13,567 nucleotides of DNA, taken from NCBI GenBank assembly GCA_014885115.2, contig WKLE02000459.1:46898-60464 (forward strand). The letters are read 5' to 3'. This stretch comes from Asterionellopsis glacialis (Eukaryota > Bacillariophyta > Plagiogrammaphyceae > Rhaphoneidales > Asterionellopsidaceae). Each line of letters opens with the position of its first letter. The stretch's first letter is position 1. The notes beneath the pieces were generated by a model. The model did not search any database and had not been told where the DNA came from. It was given only the letters and a program-made list of their open reading frames with translations. This document shows, one piece after another, positions 1 to 9,807 of this stretch. The position numbers and the translations under genes were made by a program.

Positions 1-288
1 GCATTTGAAAAGAACCCGGTTATGGCGACAGACATACATACCACAAAAACGTTTCTTTGGTGAATGAGAGAGGAAAGTATTATTTAAGCTTTCAAGAGAA
101 ATTTGAGTGTACAGGACTTCCTTGGATATCATACGACATCCGGGATGATTGGGCCTAACCCTCAACTACAGCATGAAACAACAGATTTCCAGATTGGTGC
201 TTTTGAAAAAGCACTGATATTTAAGAAAATTGAAATTGAAGTACAAAACTTTTTGTTCACTATAATATTGTAAAGAGGTTGGTAGCAT
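1..288. other. 3' flank of the DENN/WD40 gene
   Basis: AT-rich non-coding sequence follows the TAA stop of the minus-strand gene and must hold its 3' UTR and polyadenylation site. I see no clear AATAAA on the minus strand. Two plus-strand frames are open from base 1 to about base 60-67 (stops TGA at 61-63 and 65-67). Either could be the last 20 or so codons of a convergent gene entering from the left, but they are too short to support. Confidence 0.4.
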
Positions 289-3200
289 TTATAGCTTCTT
301 ACGAACCAAACTTCGCATGCGGACTGTTCCATCCCATGAGCTAGTAATGGTTCCACCAAATGTCGGTGTACCGTAATCAGAGGATCCTAGTGCAGCGCTC
401 TGAACATCGGTGAATGCGGTCAAGCTTGAGATAACATCACAATGGCCCGTATGCTCTTTGTTCAAGGATTTACCAGTGGCAACGTCCCATTCTTTGACAA
501 CGGCGTCTGACCCAACGCTAATAACTGACTTCTTTGGAACTGATGTGCCTCGGGAAAGGAGTACAGCTCCAGAGCACTTAAGACCCTTTCCTTCAGACCT
601 GTGCTGCATGGTTGCAAGTGGTTGACGAATCACTTTCGATGGTTTCTTTCCATCTATACTTTCAACATTGCTGTCATCGGATGATAAGGTCCTAAAGTCC
701 CAAGTTGCCACAGTCCCATCGCATGCAGCGCTAACCATCAATGGATCAGTTCGTGAACCAACAAGAAGGTCTGAGACGGGAGCATGATGATGTCTCAAAA
801 CAAACAAAGGTGCATTTCGAGCTCGCGCATCCCATAAGGCAATGGCACGGTCCGTAGAAGCGGACACTATGGTATGAGGTCCCCAGTAATGAGCTTGTGT
901 CACCCAGCCGAGATGGCCCGACAGTGCATTAACACATTTGCCAGAACTGCCCGAAAGATCCCAGATGCGAACCGTACGATCGACTCCACCACTTATGAGA
1001 CCATCACCATGCCACGCTGCCTTGACACATAGTACTCTTCCTCCGTGACCAGTAAGAATACTCAATGCATCAGATCCACTTCCTCCTTTGCCTCGAGTTT
1101 GGGATAATTCAACTCCTGAAGAGCCAACAATTGATGAGCGATGGAATTTTAATCGCGCCGCCGGAGTAGCTCCGTCACCACCAGTCCGTCGCACCAAAGA
1201 CCATAGTTTGATCAAACCATCAGCTCCTCCTGTCACGAGAGCATCAGGGCGGTAAATATGCGACGGCACGTCCATGCAAGAAACTCCTCCACGGTGACCA
1301 GATAGTGCCCAGCCCCGCAATGAAAACTTCAATCTGCTAGAAGCACTCCCAGCGGCGATTTGAGTAATGCTTCCTCTGGCGTTCCTTCTCCTGGACCCAG
1401 ATATAGACGTTGAATCAGCACCACCACTGTGTTGTATTCGCAAGTCCCCTAAAGAAGCTGACACAGCTTCGATTGCTCCAGAATCTGATTGACCAGATGC
1501 AAGAGCCGTAGCAGCGTACACTTCCTTCACGGACCAGACTCGCAAATCACCTCCTGTGGTGCCAGCTATTACGCGACATCCTTCCATCGCTGTCATTACC
1601 TCATCTTCGTCAGACTGCTCTGAAATGTCTGGCACATTGCCATGCCGAAATCCTGGCCCCTGCGCGGCAGCTAGACAACTGACAGCTCCAACTCCGTACT
1701 CACCGTCCATTGACGGGGTTGCTGGTCCAAGACGCCCACCAGACGTTCCCCACTCAAGACGCACACCTCGAACGCTTCCTTTCTTATTCTTCTCATCAGC
1801 AAACCGAATTGTATGCGCTAGAAAAACGCTACCATCTAGGCCGCCACTTGCAACTACGCTAGAACCAAAAGATGCTAAAGAAGTAATGGGCGTGCGCTTA
1901 AGATATTTGGCATCATCACCACCGTTTTTGGAGCTACTGCCAACATCAGAAGTTTCTGTCTCGTCGTCTTCAACGCCTTCGAGAAGGCTGTATTTTGCAG
2001 ACGCACCTCCTCGACTCTTAGTTTTATTAGACTCGTTCTGCATTGTTGTAGATGGACGCATATTTGTGGCTGCCGGATGGGACCAGCCAATTTCTAACCA
2101 TTCCATCTTTCCATTACTTTCCTCGATAATTCCAACACCCAACGTTTGTATTCCTTCTAACTTCGACTTTCCACCTGCAGTCATCAAATCAAGGTTTCCA
2201 GCACCAGAAGCTCCGTCTTCAACATCTCGTCGCACACTCAGACGCCGAGCGAGCATTAAGAGAGAATGCCCACGCTCCGAAGAGAACCAGCCATTTTCTT
2301 CGCTAACACGAGTAGCAAATCGAGCAAGCTCTTCTGCTGGAATACCATAACCAAGCATTTCGTAAAGAGTTGCTACAGCTGCTTCATATTCATCAGATGG
2401 GCCTCCTTCAAGTGCTGCTTTGTCTGAACGGCCGCCATCGTTCGGTGTTGATCTTCCACTGCTACTTCCAGTAGTTGCAAGACTTTTATCGTTTTGTCGA
2501 TTCTGCAAGTGCAGACTCAAAACTTTCTCCCACAATCGCAGGTCAGCAAATATCGGGTGTAGACCAATTCTCGCCGTCATGTAAATGAGTTTTGAGTTAT
2601 TATCATTTTCTTCCTGCTCTCTTGCGGGGACTGCTGACTGTTTCTCGTCACCAACAGTGCAAAATCCAGCCGTTTGTGTCAGCAATCGATATGCCGGTTC
2701 GTAGTCCTTGGCTTCCATGCATGCGTCAAGCATGGCACAGCAAAGCCGTACCAAACACTCGAATGCTGGGTGCTGCAAACGAGAAACACTTGACTGATTT
2801 GCTTGCCGATGACGTCCTTTTTGGTCCTCTTTTCCAAATCTATTTTTCTTTTTGTTTTCCATCCGGGATCTTTGGCTCAAGACGGAAACAAGGAATCTCT
2901 GTGCAGATGGGTTTCGTAAAGCAGTTTCTGCATCAGCAATCAGATCACGGCCGTTCTCGACAAAGGCATCAGCATCGCTGGCGCTCGTCCCGGCTGGTCC
3001 TCGATTTATACGAGAATTGCGGCGGTTGGTGCCATCATATGCTCTTTCTAGACATCTCCGGAGAGCATCTCTATCTTTTGCATCAGCCACACGCTGTTGC
3101 TCCGGACTTAGGACGGAAGGAGCCTTTCTTGACGACTCGATAGAAAAGTCTAGAGAGGGTGTAGTTGTTACCGAGGATGTCTCTGACGTCATATCATCAG

Positions 3201-6200
3201 TCATGACAGATGATAGCATTGTCTTGAAGTCGACATCATTCTCTGGACCATTATTCTCGGGAATTATCTGGCTGTCTTCAGTTGACAACACCTTTTGCTC
3301 TTGCAGTAGTTTCCACGCTCTGTATCTCCTCTCTCCAATCGCATCCTTAAGCTTTACCTTTTCACGGACTTCCACAACAACCGACTGAGATCGCTTCGAA
3401 GGTTTTTCGTCTTCGGAAAGAGGAATGTCAAAAAGCTTGCGATACCGCCAGGGGTTCTTTTCTAGCATCAGCAGATACTTAACTGATAAGCTGTGTACAC
3501 CTTCAGACTGAGAGGACTCGAGGGACATATCGTCGTCGTCGCCAAAGTCCGAGTTGTTCCGATCGCCATCAACAATAGGTCGCAATAATTCAGTTGTAAA
3601 AGAAGAAATTAGCGTATCATCAGAAAAGCTGATGTCGTGAATATTTTCATCTCCCTCAAGAAATTCCTCTAAGCCATCGTCGTCGTCGTCGTCAGCAAAA
3701 ACTCCATCATTCTTTTTGTTTTTTCCCTTTCGGTCTACTCGATACGTCGGGATCTTGTCTTCTACCTTTTGCAACGCCTGGCTCAAATGAGAAGCAGACT
3801 CCTCAAGCTTCGAAGAACCATAACCACTTAGAAGATTTGACACGTGTTCATCTCTCTGGTCCTCACTCGAATCAAATGTATCCATCACTTCATGAAAGAA
3901 AGCTACGTCTTCATGCTCAAGAACTTCTAAAAGGCCGTGGAATTGCTGAGTGTTAACAAGAAGAGATAAAAATCGTTTAGAGCGCGGCGATAGTAACCTT
4001 TGCGAACCTACAGAACCCGAAGAGTCTGAAAATACAGGGTTTCCTCGCCGGTCTTCGAATAAAGCTGGTGCGTTTCTTAAGAAGCGGTCTCTGTTAAATA
4101 CCGGTTGTGATGCAGAGACAAAAAAGAGACAATCTTGGTAGCCTCGAACAAGACTGCAAACTTGAAGAGCAACAGAAATTCTGAATTCACGCTCTGCCAA
4201 ACTCTCCGACTCGAGTCGTGGTAGAGATCGAGACGCTGGATAAGCACTGGACCCATACTCGACTTCTATGTCGTCTTCCTCTCGGAGAAGACGAAAAACA
4301 GCTTTTGATATGTTATTGGCCACGGAAGATGGGAGCGGAGTTGGCACTTTTGTTGTTCTATTTCCTCTCCTGTACAAAGGACATTTTCAAGATTCAAAAA
4401 ACAGTTCATTGAGAATCAATTGGAGGCACAAAACCCGCCATGTAAAGTGAAAAATTGAATTTACAACTTACCGGCCATCCAAATAATCTTGGGATGAGAA
4501 TCCATTATCTAGGTCGATAACAACAACGTCCGTTAGAACATGGGGTTCGAGATGTTTCATGCTGCAAGTAGGAACTCCTAGAAAGTAAGAAAGCGGAGCC
4601 TCGGCAATTTCTAACATAGCTAATGGCAGAACTGGAATGTATGGTAAAGCCCAATCGAACGGATAGATCAGGGCTGTGATCACTTCAGCAACCATCGCCA
4701 GATTTGCTACATCATCCGAGTGGATCAAAATCTTACACTCAGTCAATACAGCAGCAAGAAGAATATTTAAACCCTCGGCACTGAGGAGACGACAGACCGA
4801 AGTTACTGATCCTCCATGGGGCAAAGGTGGCAAACCAGTTGGTGGAGGCAAAGTGAGATGAAGGCGTTCCCCTTGAAGAAAGGGAATTGAGCAATGCAGT
4901 ACACCAGGGATTGGGCGCTGGTAGTTAACGATTAAGTTCGACAAGTCCTGCTGGACTATTTTGAATACCTTGTCGGGTATACTCGAATACATGGTGCTGC
5001 CTGTTCGTGCTGCAAGTGCTTCACATATTCGAAGGAGAATTGCTTCCATAATTCCTATAATTGGCAAATCAGCGAAAATGCAAATGCCCATTGGTACCCA
5101 CAATCTCTTTGCAGATCCTGGTGTACTCTTCCTCCGACTATCAGTCGCATCTCTTGGCCCACCCATCATCAATTGAGCATAGTCGTCTGCTTTTGGATCA
5201 ATACCCGTTGGAGCTGGTGCATAAAAACGAATCACCGCACCATAGGTCTTCTTATTCTTCGATCCGTAGTCTTCAGATGTAGATGACAAAACAAACCAAG
5301 AAAACGAAGTGGTGCAGTTGAGACAAGCGTCAAATGCGGCGATTGAAGATGCAACATTTGGAGGAGATGCACCGGAAAATCGTTTAAGATTCAAATCACT
5401 ATGAGAAGGAGGTTGTGTGCCACGCCATAATTTGGTACCCTCTGGGAAACAAAACCATTCGCATTTATCCGGGAGAAGAGCAAACCTTTGTAAAAAATAA
5501 GAAGGTTGAAAAACAGTGAGTGACATAAAAAATAAAAACACTTGAAAAGCGCCGTGCGTGCTCCCACAATCATAGACATCCCATTAAAGGCTTACCGTCC
5601 GTGGGATTCATGAAATTCATGGTTTGGGGGGAAAGCTTCCAAAGTAGTGCATTCTGGTGTTGAATTAACCCAACCCTTAGAACCATCGTCAAGTTTCTGG
5701 TCACCAATATCGCGACACCCCACAACACAGATATAATCTATAACACCAGGTTCCAACGTTGGGTCTTCCTGTTTGTCGGTATCGGGAGGTGCAGGAGGCT
5801 CAGCCTTTGGAACTGAAGTAGACTTGACTTCCTTTTTTGCGCTCATTGATGCCCGCCTCGCAAAAGATTTGTTAGTCTCGTCGATCCCTTTTTTTACATC
5901 AACTACATCAGCATCCCACTGAATCCCAGTTGTTCTATCTGGATCACCTGGGCCTACGTCCTCCACAAAGCTTGATTCCTCCTCGTCCGGCTCATCCATT
6001 TCATCCTCACTTTCGTCTAATATATCTGGTGAAGAAAAACTTATCTCTAGCAAGACGCGAGGAACTCGCCGATCAACTCTCATCGGACCATCGCCAACCT
6101 GCATATTACTAGACGTGTCTAGAGGAAACCATGTTTCGATTCTGGCAGCTTCGCGTCCTTCGATCGCTTTTGTAAGTGGAAGTCGTGTCAAGGGTACGAC

Positions 6201-8630
6201 TACGGCCCCTAAACGAACATCCTCTGTCATTTCTAACTTTCGTTTCTTCCGACGTTTAATCGCTAAGGCGACATCCTGCCCAACGGGGGTAATTGCTGTG
6301 CGGCTTTGAAATTGGGTATCGGGCAATGGTGCAACCTCGTCCTCTTCTTCCGCACTTCGCTGGCCAGTCGTGTTTTCGGCTATTCCTTGATGTTCTGGAG
6401 CATCCTTGTCTGTATCTCCACCTGTGGGTGGTCCGCCAATCAGAAACCGTGCTACTGCAGCGGCAGCATTGGCTGTATCTAATTCACCCTCCTTTCCCGC
6501 GGCTGATCCTGCTGCACTTTTGCGTTTACCTTGTTGCCGTTGAGCTTCCAGCTGTTGGCGCCCTTTGTTCCATAAAGCTCGCATCCCCGCTATTCCTCCA
6601 ACTTCTTGAGGAGAAGGAGGTTCTTCTTCTTTCTTTTCGGACTTCTTTCCCCAGAATAAACCCTGAGATTTTGTGTCACCAGCAACAGATTTCGAAGGTA
6701 GTTCAGAAAACTCAGTCCTATCTCTCGATATATCAGACGTTGATGCTGGCAATGATTTACCTCCTATCTCAGGCGCGTCTGCAGGGTAAGAAGTGCCAAG
6801 CGAAGGTGCTGTAACCTGCGGTTCCAAGGTTGCTTCCACTTTCGGGAGTGGGCTTTCGTGTGCATTTGTAGGGGGCATCACAGCTCTAGCACATAGTTCA
6901 ACTGCAAGAGCAGTTGTTTGTGGCCGTTTCACGTTGTCCCATCTCATGTCTTCATGAAATTCTACGGCTCCGTGATCCCTTTTCGATAATATTTTTGTGC
7001 TCGTGCATCGAACACGAGATTTAGGTATAGAAGTCAATCCCGACGACTCAATATTCTTTAGCACTGATCGTCGAGCTGTCGCACCTTTTACGGTTTCGTC
7101 CTCATCGTCGCCTTCTTTTTCAGTTGGCATTGCAACTAAACCCAATTTTAGTACTGGACACAGTGGTGTGCTTGGCACAAGAGAATTAGGCATGTCCACT
7201 GCAGAAATGATGCTAACACGAACACTCCACTTTTGTTTTTCGTCGTCTCCAGATGAAGGTTCTTCAACTTCTGACTCTTCCTCCGCGAATTCTTCTTCAT
7301 CAGTTTCAACCGCTGCTGGTTCAGAATCTTCGGTTTGGTCCTCAATTGCTCTTTCGAAATCAACCTGTGGTGCAGTATCCTTCGGGATTCGCATTTGAGT
7401 GCTGATTTTCGTCTTTTCTGCCTTCCGTGCTTTGTCGCGTGAACTTCGCGCTTTTTCTGACTTGCGTGTCTTCTCAGATGCTCTATCAGATTTTTCGACC
7501 GTTTCCTGGCGTCCAGGTTCAGCAGTAATTGATTGCTCGTGCTGTTCATGTCGCTTACGCCGTGATCCCGAAGGGCGAGCTCGGTCACTACTTGTAACCA
7601 CTCCAGGGTCATCGTTTCGAGTGCTTCTAGTAGAAGCACTCGAGGCCGTTCGCAAAGTCGAATCTTCCGTCACATCACGCGGTATTGGTGGCCTCGAACT
7701 GCTATTCTTGATGGAGGCAATGCTAGCACTAGAACTCTTCATCGAAGCAATACTACGCGATGTGGAACCACGATATCTAGAAGCGCTATCATCCTCTGTT
7801 AAACCCAATTTCTCTGCTAACCTACTTCTGCTTTTAGATACATCACCATCTGCAAGCATTCGCTCAGCCAGACGATTTCTTGCTGCAGCTCGAGAACCGC
7901 TGTCCGTACTTTTTCGCGAAGATATTGTTTCTGATGAGAGTCCTCTGGGAGGTGGGACGGAAGGATCATTTTGTGCTGCAGCCCAGCTTTGTCGCCTCTG
8001 TTCTGCTGGGGATCGAAAGTCGCTTTCCCCAAGAGATTTCTTCGATTTGGAAGACCTCGATCTCGAAGCGGAAGACGCTGCGTCATAATCCATTGCTCGG
8101 GACAAAGTAGACCGTTGTTCACGTCCGCTTTCTGGATTGTCATATCGTGCGGGACGGTCCCGCGTACTCGGCGGCAAGCGCTCGATACGTGCGGTGTCTC
8201 CGGACTCTCCAGAATCATTTCTTCTCCTACTTTCTCCGCTGCGAGAGGAAGATGAACCGCTATGCAAATGCCCACCCACCCTGATTTCTTTGGACGCTGA
8301 TGAACGGTTGTATTTGGAGTATGCACTCGTAGAACGCCCTACACGAGAGTCCGAAGCCCGCGAACTCGAGCCCCCTGACAATCTTTTGGAAGCTGAAGTA
8401 GAATCATGCTTCTCTTCTTCCTGTCTCATTCTGCGGCGTTCGTCTGTGTTCATTCGATGCTCCCAGCCCACGAACAGATCGCCAGGATCCTCGTCGTCCT
8501 GTTGAGAGCCACCCTGTGTCCTTGACGTAGAATGCGTACTAGCACCTACGTCGGTACGCGATCTGGATATCCCAGGATCCCCGTCGTCGACAGATGGGTA
8601 AGGTTTTTTACTACGACGAGAACTGCTCAT
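289..8630 (-). CDS. SCD1/DENND3-like DENN-domain and WD40-repeat protein, three exons, 2,709 aa
   Basis: The exons are 8630-5596, 5485-4472 and 4369-289. Joined, they form 2,710 codons including the TAA stop. Domains visible in order: residues 1-460 are Ser/Arg-rich and low-complexity. Residues 468-870 look like a C2-type beta-sandwich (WSVRVSIISAVDMP; LGAVVVPLTRLP; PRVLLEISF) split by a disordered insertion. uDENN is about 963-1170 (VIDYICVVGCRDIG; CEWFCFPEG), cDENN about 1198-1338 (CKILIHSDDVANLAMVAEVI) and dDENN about 1407-1512. An acidic linker with a six-Asp run follows, then a helical region at 1882-2063, and eight WD40-type repeats from about 2175 to the end (IKLWSL, VRIWDL, IALWDA, VATWDF, VKEWDV). 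DENN modules are Rab guanine-nucleotide exchange factors. Arabidopsis SCD1 combines DENN with eight WD40 repeats and acts with Rab GTPases in exocytosis, endocytosis and cytokinesis; animal DENND3 is an alternative relative. The start is the first ATG, with an in-frame TGA seven codons upstream. At more than twice the plant SCD1 length, the N-terminal half is the unusual part. The DENN and WD40 calls are firm; the partner Rab is unknown. Confidence 0.9.
3676..3694 (-). repeat. GTC/GAC trinucleotide run coding for a six-Asp tract
   Basis: On the plus strand the bases read CATC followed by repeated GTC units. On the coding strand this gives six consecutive Asp residues in the acidic linker after dDENN (around residue 1576). 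It is a short in-frame microsatellite that can change length without breaking the frame. The linker continues acidic and probably disordered to about residue 1640. Confidence 0.6.
4370..4471 (-). other. Spliceosomal intron 2 of the DENN/WD40 gene (102 nt)
   Basis: The donor is GGATGGCCG|GTAAGT and the acceptor is CCTTTGTACAG|GAGAGG on the minus strand. It is phase 2 and again splits an Arg CGG codon, joining DYLDGR to RGNRTTK between cDENN and dDENN. The frames on both sides match only with this junction: the upstream frame stops at TAA inside the donor, and the downstream frame has no ATG near its beginning. Confidence 0.9.
5486..5595 (-). other. Spliceosomal intron 1 of the DENN/WD40 gene (110 nt)
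   Basis: The donor is CACGGACG|GTAAGC and the acceptor is TTTTTTACAAAG|GTTTG on the minus strand, with a CTCAC branch-point-like string and a T-rich stretch before the acceptor. The intron is phase 2 and splits an Arg CGG codon. Joining gives residues HGRFALLPDKCEW, continuous with the uDENN block. Unspliced reading meets TAA within the donor itself, so retention would truncate the protein at residue 1012. Confidence 0.9.
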
Positions 8631-9416
8631 CTCACTGTTCCTTACAAATCAAGAGGAATTTATCAGAGCAAATACGAAAATGTTTAATTGCAACGCCACC
8701 TCTCACCCCCAAATGGTGGTGGTCTCCGTTTGATAGGCGCCGTATTTGTACGTCCGGTCCCGAATGATGATCTTACCGAGGAGCACTGCTCACAACACGA
8801 ACAAAACTAATGCACGCTCTCACCTAACGCCCGGTCAAGCTGCACTGGCCCTTTTTTTACAAGTTAGAGGAACTCAGAAGGGCCATTCTATTTGGCACGC
8901 AGGTTGAAATATATAAGACGTAGCAAAATAGGTAGGACAGAACATCCCCCAATCTGTAAAGTCCATAGTCCTTTGTCTGCCTATACGGCATTTAAGACGA
9001 GTATTACTCATAATCATTCTACGTACTGTATACAATATATATCCCTTCTAGAGAGTGATAAAATAGATAAAAAAATAAATTGAAACCACTTTGGCCTTAT
9101 TCAAATAAGAAAAACATATATAATATAATTTTCCCAACGTCACAATGCCCCACTCTATGTTGACACTCTTAATAAAGATCCTTTGCAATAATCATATTAG
9201 AAAAATAGATAAAGTCTCCCCTACTAGTGTATGCTGAAAAGATAGAAAGTTATTTCGTATTTATACAGAGTAGGGTTATTGGGGTCGTATATCAAGTGCA
9301 CATTAATTGCAATTCGGTGCTTTTTTAAATTACAGTAATCACTTAAGCCGCTTTACACAATGACTTGTCTTTTTTTGATTCTTCTGCCTTATATAAATTA
9401 AGTGAATGCTGACCCG
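8631..9416. promoter_or_regulatory. Upstream flank and presumed promoter region of the DENN/WD40 gene
   Basis: No convincing coding sequence lies here. The 200 bases next to the ATG are mixed in composition, and further out the sequence is AT-rich. A TATATAAG-like string on the plus strand at about 8909-8916 (also AT-palindromic, so readable as TATATA on the minus strand) is the only TATA-like element noted; it is about 280 bases from the ATG, so its role is uncertain. CpG content is ordinary (24 counted in 8641-9420), in contrast with what follows. A possible 5' UTR intron could start at the CTCG|GTAAGA string near 8776 on the minus strand. Confidence 0.35.
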
Positions 9417-9447
9417 ATATGACCAGAAATTTTGGGGGATTATCATT

Positions 9448-9641
9448 GGTAATATCAAATTACCTTGCCAACAAGGTCCAGCAAGGTAATTTTGAAAATT
9501 GCCAATTTTGGTAATCTAAAATGGTAATTTTGGTAATCTGTCCAACATATAGTGCAATACAGTGATGTGATTACTGTAAAGATGGTAATCTTGGTAATAT
9601 TCATTAAAATATGGTAATGTGATTACTGTCAAGATGGTAAT
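9448..9641 (+). repeat. Left subterminal GGTAAT motif cluster
   Basis: Nine GGTAAT hexamers (9448, 9485, 9510, 9523, 9532, 9584, 9593, 9613, 9636) and one ATTACC (9459) occur in under 200 bases. They are often paired at 8-9 base spacing (GGTAATnnTGGTAAT type). The cluster lies just beyond the 3' side of the transposase pseudogene and fits the subterminal binding-site array of a hAT element. Confidence 0.7.
9457..9492. repeat. 12-base perfect inverted repeat with 12-base loop
   Basis: AAATTACCTTGC at 9457-9468 is the exact reverse complement of GCAAGGTAATTT at 9481-9492, around a 12-base loop. It can form a stem-loop or cruciform at the left edge of the transposon remnant. It may be part of the terminal structure rather than a terminator. 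Confidence 0.75.
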
Positions 9642-9645
9642 CTTG
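9565..9645 (+). repeat. 29-base direct repeat, two copies 52 bases apart
   Basis: Copies at 9565-9593 and 9617-9645 begin ATGTGATTACTGT and end AAGATGGTAATCTTG, with a single A/C mismatch between them. Each contains a GGTAAT motif and a short palindrome, AAGAT-GGTA-ATCTT. They lie inside the left subterminal cluster. Confidence 0.8.
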
Positions 9646-9807
9646 TTATATTGAATTGTAGGCAGGTGATAAAAGTATAATCATAACAATATCTAATATG
9701 AATTTAATTTTATCTAATTTGTTTTATCATTATTGTTGTTGTTTGTGTCATTCTTGTCACCAGAAGTGTACTACTACTGTCATCATCTTCTTCCTTATCC
9801 ATCAGTT

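Noticed and set aside
162..359. 65-codon minus-strand frame at the end of the main gene
   Set aside because: It overlaps the last codons and 3' flank of the main gene in another frame and has no recognisable content.
1556..2350. 264-codon plus-strand open frame opposite the WD40 part of the gene
   Set aside because: It is antisense to a clearly coding exon whose repeats are recognisable. Its Pro/Ser/Arg-rich composition is what the complement of this codon usage gives.
5391..5579. Minus-strand frame reading through intron 1
   Set aside because: It is composed of intron 1 and an out-of-frame piece of exon 2, and the splice sites explain the region.
7399..8088. 229-codon plus-strand open frame opposite the Ser-rich N-terminus
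   Set aside because: It is a shadow of Ser/Arg codons on the other strand, with no domain and no start context.
8892..9083. 63-codon plus-strand frame in the upstream flank
   Set aside because: It has no ATG at its start, a composition typical of AT-rich non-coding DNA, and no domain.
9448..9641. CRISPR-like array
   Set aside because: The repeats are hexamers with irregular spacing inside a transposon end of a eukaryotic genome, with no uniform repeat-spacer structure.
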